This document shows, one piece after another, positions 9,001-16,062 of a stretch of DNA of 64,000 nucleotides (position 1 is its first letter; each line of letters opens with the position of its first letter). This DNA is from Saccharopolyspora hirsuta (GTDB lineage Bacteria; Actinomycetota; Actinomycetes; Mycobacteriales; Pseudonocardiaceae): assembly GCF_008630535.1 (NCBI RefSeq), contig NZ_VWPH01000003.1:310001-374000 (forward strand), in the 5' to 3' direction. Position numbers and translations under genes: made by a program. The notes under the pieces are model-generated. The model was not told the origin of the DNA and made no database searches. It was given only the letters and a program-made list of their open reading frames with translations.

Positions 9001-9523
9001 CCAGGTCCGGTCCGGTCACCGCGGTCAGCAGGCTCGCGGTGAACTCCGGGTCGGCGCCCGGCAGCAGTTCGACGCGGTCCACCGGAACCCTGGTGCAGCG
9101 CCCCGGATCCGGTGCGGCCACCAGGGACCGGGTCAACCGCTGCAGCCAGCTCGCGTCGAACACCTTCCGGGTGCGGCGCAGCCGGACCAGCGCCCGGTAC
9201 AGGTCGGCCCAGTCCGGTTCACCGCCCAGCGGCACCCCGCTGCCGATGCCGGTGAGCAGGAGGTCCCCGCGCGCGGCGCGCTCGACGCGCAGCCCGTAGC
9301 CGCCGTCGGCCAGCAGCTCGTTCGCCGCGGAGGTGGTCAGCGGGTGCCGGAGCGCCGGGGCGTCCTCGGTCGCGCGCGACCGGCCCGGGTGGTGGGCCGG
9401 TTCCGCGGTCAAGCGCGCGGTCACGACGTCGCGGTGCGCGTCGCGCACGGGGCAGCGGTACAGGCACGGGTACCCGTGGCAGGGTTGGTGCAGGTCCTCG
9501 CGCTCCCCCAGGTCGGAGTCCAC
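6095..9523 (-). CDS. Three-module protein: N-terminal unknown/NIS-synthetase-like, HAD phosphatase, DIT1/PvcA-like isonitrile synthase
   Basis: 1142 residues from a GTG at 9523 with no clear ribosome site, so the start is uncertain. A cysteine motif C-X4-C-X3-C sits at residues 15-24. Residues 60-440 are unassigned, with a faint resemblance (GGTIAVPLSALL, then FVRPLLRTF) to IucA/IucC siderophore synthetases. Residues 455-650 are HAD-like: D465-V-D467, YTGR at 578-581, FDDE at 628-631. Residues 780-1110 match the DIT1/PvcA family: GFPVKQ at 801-806, GPLPDLAE just after, TDGRHF near 850, and PWQG at 1059-1062 corresponding to the family's PWHG. PvcA/DIT1 enzymes build amino-acid isonitriles from ribulose 5-phosphate. 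A fused phosphatase could act on the phosphosugar; this is inference. It is a paralogue of the gene at 1-1818. Confidence 0.75.
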   Translation of the reverse strand: MDSDLGEREDLHQPCHGYPCLYRCPVRDAHRDVVTARLTAEPAHHPGRSRATEDAPALRHPLTTSAANELLADGGYGLRVERAARGDLLLTGIGSGVPLGGEPDWADLYRALVRLRRTRKVFDASWLQRLTRSLVAAPDPGRCTRVPVDRVELLPGADPEFTASLLTAVTGPDLAVQLPDGQISVTDRARTVQLRAVASRDRAQRQLRCWERFSAVVAEDPNLRMHCAAQPVPGAVVDTETGAAALLRLAEPAPAHPSHPGGTIAVPLSALLRPDADGTPELLRVVLDNRFEWREDELEYFLEHFVRPLLRTFRVALDVHRIGLFALDETGLAVELSPELQATGRIVVTDQERVSWEPNRAEVASGVRALVGTLDRLSTGFAELGGGRRTGQIRHAVDRVIAEELRYLDPSTAELLSGEQPLQCYAHTVPEEQDAVLRSVLDEVQQRTRQRRWNPDLAKPAVAIDVDLCGLVPLQRVLDAARATAGPRPGAPEGILELASAGTLPVLPTHSPETWDDFVERSGLGERYPAVDWAGVRADFVRAFLARPRERLRTDSVNAGLARFVWDVQDAGGQVVFYTGRKERYREQTEEVLAAAGIAEVTLCCRPEDGGSALKAAELGEIDVVAVFDDERADRGALSAEFGGARTIAVQVPGFAAGRRADRDEVIATFETRPRPDERIGPRLSNTHSLEELQIGALRKNRLAQRWAVHLTAQETRDIVDSVLADVDRAAMRTGGAAAAKFGLDRPGPADPEQVLAAVHHVLTRKQFFKGSRSNYQLADLRADVEPLVRRGEPIEVVLLGFPVKQCLNRLKAGGPLPDLAEFGAMARLREMQQAISAVHPPGLHFNILTDGRHFRSRPAAITDAYQRKLREYADLAGIGDRTLVEDVDVVAEQRLGPGLPAQRAERIAKYRRLLGESLREFDITDNPLRTLERVHRWTAGADDFAPHVIGLFREILMSMVYSVPVSVPTGVDRLEWSTAIYADVYNLGDQSVSAEVRQARCAVLRRAWHTVIRYMATMQVDEEFGYERMIPNRVRLTLSAVRKGCPGFTYLGGSGLLPWQGTGVLDPRGNVAVDFAISLLDQGFVPVYSPLLGPRQPWAMVPADRTHPAEPQHVPAPRGAAPQPGLRLDEHFTAKARLRRK

Positions 9524-9981
9524 CGGGTAAGCACAGCACGACGAACGACGGGAAAACGAGAGGCAGCCGCGCAGTAACCCACAATGACCTTTCTGTCACG
9601 GAGAATGACGACCCGATCACCCTAGATAGTGACGTCGCGCGCTGACAACATGACTCAATGCATATTCAATTCGTGTAACGCGGGCGGATCCGCAGGTCAG
9701 CGGTGTGGCTGTCACCCGGCCGATGACCAAACAGCCCGATTGGTCAAGTCGTTGCCCGAGGAATCACCCGTTCGATTGATACGGTCTTCGGCATGTCCGG
9801 AGCGCACGACACCCCGCGGGCCGGGAAACTTGGGACATCACCGACATCCGGGGAAGCCCCCGGATCTCACCGGTGAACCAGACCGCCGGGTCGGACTCGG
9901 CACATCTCCCAGGGCCTCCCCTGAAAGAGAATCACGGTCGTGGTCGGCAAGATGGTCAGTGAACATGATCAAGGAGTTGCC
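9524..9981. other. Intergenic region with divergent promoters
   Basis: 458 bp between the large leftward gene and the rightward TetR gene, with no convincing gene. The interval 9625-9680 is noticeably AT-richer than its surroundings and contains a plausible -10 (TATTCA), the likely promoter zone for one or both genes. Confidence 0.4.
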
Positions 9982-10602
9982 TTGCCAGCCGAAGTCGCCC
10001 CACTGCGCCGCAAGCCGGTCCAGCAGCGCAGTGCACAACGCGTGGAGAAGATGCTCGCAGCCTGCGCCGAGCTGATCGACGAGGTGGGCTACGACGGGTT
10101 AACGACCACGCTCATCGCCGAACGCGCCGGCGTGGCGGTCGGATCGCTCTACCAGTTCTTCCCGGACAAGCGGGCGGTCGTGCAGGAGCTGACGCTGCGC
10201 AACCTGGACCGCTTCGTGCGCACCGTGTCCGCCCGCTTCGACCAGCTGGAGCTGGAGCACTGGTGGGACGCGGTGGACGCGGTCTTCGACGTCTACCTGA
10301 CCATGCACCGCGAGGTCCCGGCCTTCAGCCGCCTGCACTTCGGCGACGTGGTCGACCTCCGCCTGCTGGACCCGGGCAAGGACAACAACGCGGTCATCGC
10401 GGAGAAGCTGATCGGGTTGATCGCCGAGGAGTTCGGCCTCGACCCGCAGCGCCTGGTGCTCCCGCTCGCGGTCGCGGTCGAGGCCGCGGACGCGGTGCTG
10501 CACATGGCCTTCCGCCGCGACCCGGCAGGCGACGCGACGCTGGTGGCCGAGGCCAAGGAGATGGTCCGCGGCTACCTCTCCAACCGGATCCCGGAGGGTT
10601 AG
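9982..10602 (+). CDS. TetR-family transcriptional regulator
   Basis: 206 residues if translation starts at the TTG at 9982, which is preceded at 5 bp by a perfect AAGGAG (9971-9976). Starts at 9940 (GTG) or 9952 (ATG) lack such a site. The N-terminal TetR helix-turn-helix is clear: TTTLIAERAGVAVGSLYQFF, then PDKRAVV. The C-terminal half is the usual variable ligand-binding helical domain, and its ligand cannot be predicted. It stands alone, pointing away from the isonitrile-synthase-like gene with which it shares an intergenic region, so it could control that gene. It ends ahead of a copy of the dispersed palindromic repeat. Confidence 0.88.
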   Translation: MPAEVAPLRRKPVQQRSAQRVEKMLAACAELIDEVGYDGLTTTLIAERAGVAVGSLYQFFPDKRAVVQELTLRNLDRFVRTVSARFDQLELEHWWDAVDAVFDVYLTMHREVPAFSRLHFGDVVDLRLLDPGKDNNAVIAEKLIGLIAEEFGLDPQRLVLPLAVAVEAADAVLHMAFRRDPAGDATLVAEAKEMVRGYLSNRIPEG

Positions 10603-10632
10603 ACCTGCCGGCGAAGCCGTCCGCGCTCGGGT

Positions 10633-10778
10633 AAGCGGCGTCAGCCGCTTGGAGTGGCTGTTCAGGGTGACCACCCGCGGGTTCTGAGCGGTTTCCTGAC
10701 GAGGACGGCCCCTCCACCGCGTATTGGACATACATCAGGAGGGGCACCCGCAGTCCGGGGAAGCGCTCAGGTTCCGCT
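10633..10778. repeat. Dispersed imperfect palindrome, copy A
   Basis: A short hairpin (AAGCGGC/GCCGCTT, 10633-10650) is followed by the core element 10672-10778. Left arm GCGGGTTCTGAGCG and right arm GCGCTCAGGTTCCGC are imperfect inverted repeats around a GTATTGGACATACAT centre, with GAGGACGGCCC and GGGCACCC inside. Related copies lie at 29765, 33545, 47535 and 61615. This one separates two convergent genes. Confidence 0.7.
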
Positions 10779-10813
10779 AAGCGAACCCCGAACAACGCAA
10801 CCCCCACAGGCTC

Positions 10814-11989
10814 TCAGCCGAAGGACTTGCCCTCGCCCCGGTAGGTCGGGACCGCGGTCAGCTGCTCGCCGTCGATCAGGTGGTAGTGGGTGAAGCGCTC
10901 GGCGAGCTCACCGGCCTTGGCGTGCCGGAACCACACCCGGTCGCCGAGCCGGAGCCGGTCGGCGGCCGCCCCGACGACGGGCGTCTGCACCTCGCCAGCG
11001 CCCTCCGCCGCGGTCAGCCGCAAGCCGCGCGGCAGGCTCGGCACCGGCACCCGGTCCGGGCCCGGCGGGCCGGAGGCCAGGTAGCCGCCGCCGAACAGGG
11101 TCGCGATGCGCGGCGCGGGCCGGTGCACGACCGGCAGCGCGTACTGCACCGCGGGCCGCGGCTGGAAGGCGCGGTAGGCGTCGAACAGCGACGGGCCGAT
11201 CAGCCCGGAACCGGCGGCGAGCTCGGTGACCGCAGGTTCCGCTGCGGTGCGTTCGAGGCTGCCGGTCCCGCCGCCGTTGACGAACTCCAGCGAGGTCAGC
11301 GCGCGCACCGCCCGCACCACCGCGGCGCGCCGCTCGACCAGCTCGGCGGCGGACCGGCGCTGGAGCCAGCGCACGGCGGCCCCGCGCAGCGGGCGTCCGG
11401 TCGGCGCGTCGCCGATCCCGGCGATCTGGCCCTCGTAGGCCATCAGTCCGACGAGCTGGAAACCCTTGCGGCGCAGGATGGCCCCGGCAGCCCGGCGGGC
11501 CTGGTTCGCGCTGTGCACCGGGGAGCGGCGGGTGCCGATGTGCAGGCCGGGCAGCGGTCGCCAGGAGGCGTCGACCTCCAGGCAGAGCCGGATGTCCGGT
11601 CGGGTCGCGCCGACCGCGGCGTCGATCAGGTCCAGGTGCTCGGGCGAGTCCACCACGAGCGCGATCGCGGCGGCCGCGGCCGGATCGGCGGCGAGCTCCC
11701 GCAGCGCGCCCCGGTCGACGGTCGGGTAGGCGACCAGGATGTCGTCGCTGACGCCTTCGCGGTGCAGCCACAGGGCTTCGGCCAGGCTGTAGCACATCAG
11801 CCCGGCGAAGCCGGGGGTGCGCAGCGCGCGGCTCAGCAGCTCGCGGCAGCGCACCGACTTGGTGGCCACGCGGATCGGTCGACCGGCGGCCCGCCGCACC
11901 AGGTCGGCGGCGTTGTGGTCGAACGCGTCGAGGTCGACCACCGCGAACGGCGGATCGAGCTCGCTGGTGATCTCGTCTAACCGGGGCAC
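10814..11989 (-). CDS. PLP-dependent amino acid deaminase/aldolase (alanine racemase N-terminal fold)
   Basis: 391 residues from a GTG at 11989 (VPRLDEIT). The open frame extends further, but longer starts would cross the operator at 12018. The N-terminal alanine-racemase-type barrel is recognisable: FAVVDLDAFDHNAADL, then ATKSVRC with the PLP lysine near residue 45. The later segment GGGTGS and the C-terminal beta domain match D-threonine aldolase/D-serine dehydratase-like enzymes. The exact substrate is unknown. There is no Shine-Dalgarno before 11989, so the message may be leaderless or start elsewhere. It is divergent from an aldonolactone-oxidase gene. Confidence 0.78.
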   Translation of the reverse strand: MPRLDEITSELDPPFAVVDLDAFDHNAADLVRRAAGRPIRVATKSVRCRELLSRALRTPGFAGLMCYSLAEALWLHREGVSDDILVAYPTVDRGALRELAADPAAAAAIALVVDSPEHLDLIDAAVGATRPDIRLCLEVDASWRPLPGLHIGTRRSPVHSANQARRAAGAILRRKGFQLVGLMAYEGQIAGIGDAPTGRPLRGAAVRWLQRRSAAELVERRAAVVRAVRALTSLEFVNGGGTGSLERTAAEPAVTELAAGSGLIGPSLFDAYRAFQPRPAVQYALPVVHRPAPRIATLFGGGYLASGPPGPDRVPVPSLPRGLRLTAAEGAGEVQTPVVGAAADRLRLGDRVWFRHAKAGELAERFTHYHLIDGEQLTAVPTYRGEGKSFG

Positions 11990-12017
11990 GCCGACAACGG
12001 TAAGCGGAAGGGTCTTG

Positions 12018-12040
12018 TTATGTGAATCTCTTTCACATAA
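12018..12040. promoter_or_regulatory. Operator-like perfect inverted repeat
   Basis: TTATGTGAA (12018-12026) and TTCACATAA (12032-12040) form a perfect 9-bp inverted repeat with a 5-bp spacer, in the AT-rich strip between two divergent genes. It is well placed to control both. The cognate regulator is not identifiable. Confidence 0.6.
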
Positions 12041-12072
12041 TTTCTCGGCGTATGCACCCGAAGGAGGTGGGC

Positions 12073-13440
12073 ATGCAGCGTTGGACCAACTGGGCCCGAA
12101 CCGCCACCGGCACGCCGAGCAGCGTCCTCGCGCCGCGCGACACCGCCGAAGCGGCGGCCGCGATCCGCGCTGCGGCCGAAGCCGGTCGCACCGTCCGCCC
12201 GCTGGGCACCGGGCACTCGTTCTCCAGCATCGGATCACCGGGCACCGGCTGTGCGCTGGACCTCTCGCACTGGACCGGCATCGTGCGCGCCGAACCGGAC
12301 ACCGGGCTGGTCACGGTCCGCGCCGGGACCCCGCTGCACCAGCTCAACGCGGAGCTGGACGGGCTCGGCCTGGCGATGGCCAACCTCGGCGACATCGACC
12401 AGCAGACGATCTCCGGCGCCATCTCCACCGGCACCCACGGCACCGGCGCCGGGCTGGGCGGGCTGGCCACCCAGGTCGAAGCGCTGGACCTGCTGCTCGC
12501 CGACGGCAGCGAACGCCGCTGCTCGGCCACCGAGAACCCCGAGCTGTTCGCCGCCGCGCGCGTCGGCCTCGGCGCCCTCGGCGTGATCACCTCGGTGACC
12601 CTGCGCTGCGTCCCCGCGTTCACCCTCGCCGCCGAGGAGCACCCGGCGCCGCTGGACGAGGTGCTGGAACGCTTCGACCAGCTGGCCGCCGACCACGACC
12701 ACGTCGAGTTCTACTGGTTCCCGCACAGCTCGAACACGCTGGTCAAGCGGAACGACCGGCACGACGGGCCGCCGCGACCGCTGCACCCGGTCCGGCACTT
12801 CCTGGAGTACGAGGTGCTGGAGAACCGGCTGTTCGGCGCGGTCTGCAAGCTCGGCCGCGCGGTGCCCGCGCTGGTGCGGCCGCTCAACCGGATCTGCGCC
12901 TCGACCTGGTCCGCCCGCTCCTACAGCGACCGGTCGCACCGGGTCTTCACCACCCCGCGCAGCGTCCGGTTCGTGGAGTCCGAGTACGCGATCCCGCAGG
13001 AAGCCCTGCGCGACGTGCTGCGGGAGCTGCGGGCGGCCGCGCGCGACCTGGCCGATCCGGTGATGTTCCCGGTCGAGGTGCGCGTCGCGGCGGCCGACGA
13101 CATCTGGCTGTCCACCGCCTACCAGCGCCCGACCGCCTACATCGCGATCCACCAGTTCCAGGGCATGCCGCACCGCCGGTGGTTCGACGCCTTCGAGGAC
13201 ATCGCGGGTGCGGCGGGCGGCCGACCGCACTGGGGCAAGATGCACCGGCTCGACGCCGCCGCGCTGCGCGAGCGCTACCCGCGCTTCGACGACTTCCGCC
13301 GCCTCCGCGCCGAGCTGGACCCCGGCGGCGTCTTCCGCAACGCCTACCTGGACCGCGTCCTCGGCCCTGTGGACAACTCCGCGACTTGTCCACAGGAGGA
13401 CCCCGATTTCAATGGAAATCAGGTGTCCGATTTCCATTGA
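12073..13440 (+). CDS. FAD-linked D-arabinono-1,4-lactone oxidase family protein
   Basis: 455 residues from the ATG at 12073, which follows AAGGAGG at 12061-12067. An upstream in-frame start at 12022 would lie inside the operator-like palindrome. The N-terminal FAD-binding (PCMH) domain shows RPLGTGHSFSS and ISTGTHGTG, and the C-terminal ALO domain ends with HWGKMH and FRNAYLDRVLG. Family members oxidise aldonolactones or related polyols with oxygen or another acceptor. The last ~20 residues run through two DnaA-box-like sequences and a palindromic motif, so the natural C-terminus has probably been extended by non-coding sequence. The divergent PLP enzyme is a common neighbour of this family in actinomycetes. 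Confidence 0.85.
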   Translation: MQRWTNWARTATGTPSSVLAPRDTAEAAAAIRAAAEAGRTVRPLGTGHSFSSIGSPGTGCALDLSHWTGIVRAEPDTGLVTVRAGTPLHQLNAELDGLGLAMANLGDIDQQTISGAISTGTHGTGAGLGGLATQVEALDLLLADGSERRCSATENPELFAAARVGLGALGVITSVTLRCVPAFTLAAEEHPAPLDEVLERFDQLAADHDHVEFYWFPHSSNTLVKRNDRHDGPPRPLHPVRHFLEYEVLENRLFGAVCKLGRAVPALVRPLNRICASTWSARSYSDRSHRVFTTPRSVRFVESEYAIPQEALRDVLRELRAAARDLADPVMFPVEVRVAAADDIWLSTAYQRPTAYIAIHQFQGMPHRRWFDAFEDIAGAAGGRPHWGKMHRLDAAALRERYPRFDDFRRLRAELDPGGVFRNAYLDRVLGPVDNSATCPQEDPDFNGNQVSDFH

Positions 13441-13444
13441 AATC
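13405..13444. repeat. Inverted pair of a 16-bp motif at convergent gene ends
   Basis: Two copies of GATTTCAATGGAAATC (13405-13420, and inverted at 13429-13444) are separated by 8 bp and can form a perfect 16-bp stem. The stop codon of the oxidase gene lies within the second copy and the convergent gene ends at 13448. Related pairs lie at 58195 and 61838. Confidence 0.75.
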
Positions 13445-13447
13445 GCA

Positions 13448-14104
13448 TCAGCCCAGGGCCTGGCGGAGGGCGTCGGGGATCGGGGTCGGACCGTTGACCA
13501 GAGCCAGCTCGCGCCGGACCGAGGCGGGTTCGTCGAGCAGCGCGATGAGCACCGCGGCGACGTCGGCCCGCGTCACCTCGGCGCGGTCGACCTCCGCGGC
13601 CAGCGTCACCCGACCGGTCGGCGGATCGTCGGTCAACCGACCCGGCCGCAGGATCGTCCAGTCCAGCGGGCGGGCCCGCAGATCCGCCTCCGCCGCCCGC
13701 TTGGCGTCCAAGTAGGCGCCGAACACGGGGTCCACGTCGGACGGATTGGGCTTGGTGGTCCCCATCGCGCTGACCTGCAGGAACCGGCGCACTCCGGCCT
13801 CCTCGCAGGCATCCGCCAGCAGCGCCGACGCGGCCCGGTCCACAGTGTCCTTGCGGGCCGCGCCGCTGCCCGGACCGGCACCGGCGGCGAACACCGCGGC
13901 GTCCACACCGGACAGCGACCCGGCCAGGTCGACCGCGTCGACCTCCTCCAGATCGGCCACCAGCGGCTCCACCCCGTCGGCCCGCAGGTCCGCGGCGTGG
14001 TCCGGGTTGCGGACCAGCCCGAGCACCGAGTCGCCGCGTTCGACCAAGCCCCGCCCGAGGTGCCGCGCGATCTTCCCGTGGGCCCCGGCAATCACGATTC
14101 GCAT
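13448..14104 (-). CDS. NAD(P)-binding atypical SDR protein
   Basis: 218 residues from the ATG at 14104. It starts with the Rossmann strand MRIVIAGAHGKIARHLG (GxxGxxG type), then shows NPDHAADL and ADLEEVDAVDL, ending with LDWTILRPGRLTDDP, as in the YwnB/NmrA-like NAD(P)H-binding family. There is no canonical YxxxK catalytic pair, which fits an atypical SDR acting as a sensor or reductase of unknown substrate. It converges with the aldonolactone oxidase gene, the two stops only 8 bp apart and separated by the palindromic 16-bp motif. The upstream region contains two perfect DnaA boxes. Confidence 0.8.
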   Translation of the reverse strand: MRIVIAGAHGKIARHLGRGLVERGDSVLGLVRNPDHAADLRADGVEPLVADLEEVDAVDLAGSLSGVDAAVFAAGAGPGSGAARKDTVDRAASALLADACEEAGVRRFLQVSAMGTTKPNPSDVDPVFGAYLDAKRAAEADLRARPLDWTILRPGRLTDDPPTGRVTLAAEVDRAEVTRADVAAVLIALLDEPASVRRELALVNGPTPIPDALRQALG

Positions 14105-14153
14105 GCCGTCCAACGTAGGCCACCGACGGCATCTGCACCGATCAACCACAACC

Positions 14154-14183
14154 TGTGGACAACTAGGCACAGGCTGTGGACAA
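14154..14183. promoter_or_regulatory. Pair of perfect DnaA-box sequences outside oriC
   Basis: TGTGGACAA (complement TTGTCCACA) occurs at 14154-14162 and 14175-14183 in direct orientation. Two more perfect copies lie at 13368-13376 and 13386-13394, at the end of the oxidase gene. TTGTCCACA is the preferred actinomycete DnaA box. No replication function is shown at this site. Confidence 0.5.
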
Positions 14184-14204
14184 CTGCTGTGGAGTGTGGA
14201 GAAA

Positions 14205-14241
14205 CGGCCCGCCCACCACAACCGGTGGTACCGGCGGGCCG
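14205..14241 (-). terminator. Hairpin terminator
   Basis: CGGCCCGCC (14205-14213) pairs with GGCGGGCCG (14233-14241), with an inner CACC/GGTG pairing. It lies about 80 bp beyond the stop of the leftward gene ending at 14318. Confidence 0.5.
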
Positions 14242-14317
14242 CTCGCTCCACCGACGTATGGCGCAGTTCCAGCCGGAGTTACTCGGCGCGGGCGGCTGGA
14301 ACTGCGTCCCCCAGGGG

Positions 14318-14959
14318 TTAGCTCCGCGTGGGCGCCGGGGCCTCGGTGGCGAGCAGCTGCTCGTAGACCACCTCGTTCACCCAGCGCGACACAGCGGTGT
14401 GCTCCACCGGCGGCGCGTCGGCGAAGCAGCGGCCCTCGAGCTCGACCTGCACGTCGTCGCCGTCCGCGCTGAGCACCGCGATGCCGAACTGGCGGGCCCG
14501 GATCAGGCAGGTCTCGGTGAAGTCCGGGGCGATCGCGACGTTGCGCGGCACCACGATCGCCGCGCTGGTGAACCGGGAGAACGGCACCGCGGCGGTCAGC
14601 GCGCTGCGCCAGTGCCGGGCCGGGGCGAGCACGCCGGAGAGCTCCGCGGCGGGCGGGGGCACCCGGCCGTCCATCTCCGGCCACACCCAGGTGGCGATCT
14701 CCGCGCGGTCCAGCACCGGGCCGCTGCCGAAGCAGAGCCGTTCGGCGTGCGCGTCGGGCAGCAGCTCGGCCGTCGCGATGACCTGCCGCCCGTACAACTT
14801 CACCGGCGGCAGCACGCTGCCCGCCCACCCGAGGATGTCCACCGCGCGCTGCGCGAGCCGGCCCATGGAGGCGACCGGTCCCAGCGGGGACCGAAGTTGC
14901 GTCGTCGAGCAGGCTCGGACCTCGTCCTCGGTCCAGGCACGTCCCGGCATTCCGGTCAC
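14318..14959 (-). CDS. Conserved hypothetical protein
   Basis: 213 residues from 14959. An N-terminal helical segment (ASMGRLAQRAVDILGWAGS) precedes a mixed alpha/beta domain. No signal peptide, membrane span or recognised catalytic motif is seen. A segment near the middle (RFTSAAIVVPRNVAIAPDF) suggests strands of a small-molecule or nucleotide-binding fold, but I cannot assign a family. Third-position GC and codon use are normal for the genome. It is flanked by a terminator hairpin on its 3' side and by the IclR gene about 220 bp upstream. Confidence 0.65.
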   Translation of the reverse strand: MTGMPGRAWTEDEVRACSTTQLRSPLGPVASMGRLAQRAVDILGWAGSVLPPVKLYGRQVIATAELLPDAHAERLCFGSGPVLDRAEIATWVWPEMDGRVPPPAAELSGVLAPARHWRSALTAAVPFSRFTSAAIVVPRNVAIAPDFTETCLIRARQFGIAVLSADGDDVQVELEGRCFADAPPVEHTAVSRWVNEVVYEQLLATEAPAPTRS

Positions 14960-15118
14960 GGCGTTCCGCCTCCCTCATGAACTGCGCTTGCACTCCACGG
15001 CCACCGACGGCGGGGCCACGTGCTGACTAAAACAGCTCGGGGCGGGTTCTGCGCTGCTCATCCGGTGCCGCTGCGACCGGCGGCGGACATCGGTCGGTGA
15101 CTGGTCGATGAATGACAA

Positions 15119-15160
15119 CTGGACTTCAGTCCAGCGATGCCGCCATTCAGGTGATGGCGG
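15119..15160. terminator. Two adjacent small inverted repeats
   Basis: CTGGACT/AGTCCAG (15119-15134) and CCGCCAT/ATGGCGG (15140-15160) lie just beyond the stop of the leftward IclR gene. They may act as its terminator, though there is no T-tract. Confidence 0.4.
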
Positions 15161-15181
15161 TACGACGCACGCCGCCCGAGC

Positions 15182-15970
15182 TCACCGGGACAGCAGGTCG
15201 AGCTCGGTGCGCTCCAGCTCCAGCAGGCGCTGCCGGATCCCCTCCGCGGCGGGCAGCAGTGCTTTGACCAGCTTGCCGACGTCGGCCCGCACGCTGTGCG
15301 CCACCACGCCGAGCGCGGCGACGACCGAACCACCGGCGTCGAGCACCGGCACCGCGACCGAGCAGTTCCCGAGCGTCATCTCCTCGTTGGCCTGCGCGAA
15401 ACCGCGGCTGCGCACGCTCTGCAGCTCGCGCCCCAGCCGACCGGGCTCGGTGATCGTGTAGGCGGTGTACCGGGCCAGGCCGCGCTCGCAGCACTCGTGC
15501 ACCACCGTCGCCGGGGCGTGCGCGAGCAGCACCTTGCCGACTCCCGTCGAGTGCAGCGGCAGCCGCCCACCGCTGCGCGAGATGATCGGCACCGCGCGGG
15601 GCGTGGTGAGCTTCTCGACGTAGACGACCTCCAGCCCGGCGCGCACCGCCAGGTGGACGTTGTCGTGGGTGTGGCGGCAGAGCTCCTGCATGTGCGGCAG
15701 GGCGACCTCGCGCAGCCGGGTGTTGACCGGTGCCAGCAGCCCGATCTCCCACAACCGCAGGCCGATCGAGTACCGGCCGTCGCCGTCGCGCTGCAGCGCG
15801 CCCCAGAGCTCGAGCTCGCGGACCAACCGGTGGGCGGTGGCCAGCGGGATCTCCGCCCGCCGCGCGATGGCGGTCAGGGTCAGCCGGACGTGGTCGATGT
15901 CGAAGGCGGTGAGCACGCTGAGGGCGCGCGCCGTGACCGATCGGCCAGGATCCCGACTGTTTCCCGCCAT
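15182..15970 (-). CDS. IclR-family transcriptional regulator
   Basis: 262 residues. The N-terminal winged helix-turn-helix is clear (LTLTAIARRAEIPLATAHRL, then VRELELWG), followed by the IclR effector domain of about 170 residues (HSTGVGKVLLAHAP, and a C-terminal SVAVPVLDAGGSVVAALG). Such proteins usually repress or activate catabolic genes in response to small organic acids. No catabolic operon is adjacent, so the target and effector are unknown. A pair of inverted repeats follows its stop. Confidence 0.9.
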   Translation of the reverse strand: MAGNSRDPGRSVTARALSVLTAFDIDHVRLTLTAIARRAEIPLATAHRLVRELELWGALQRDGDGRYSIGLRLWEIGLLAPVNTRLREVALPHMQELCRHTHDNVHLAVRAGLEVVYVEKLTTPRAVPIISRSGGRLPLHSTGVGKVLLAHAPATVVHECCERGLARYTAYTITEPGRLGRELQSVRSRGFAQANEEMTLGNCSVAVPVLDAGGSVVAALGVVAHSVRADVGKLVKALLPAAEGIRQRLLELERTELDLLSR

Positions 15971-16062
15971 GTCGCCTCCCGTGGAGCGGCCCGGGCCGCT
16001 CGGGTGTCACCCGCTGGACCCAAGCCCAGCACAGTCGATCGCTTTCGCCAAGCCCGCGCCGA

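Noticed and set aside
5819-9577. Rightward open frame of about 1250 codons opposite the large fusion gene
   Set aside because: It is antisense to the HAD/isonitrile-synthase-like gene, is rich in Arg/Ala/Gly/Pro without domains, and is expected by chance in high-GC coding DNA.
13368-14183. A second replication origin
   Set aside because: There are DnaA boxes but no AT-rich unwinding element or replication gene nearby.
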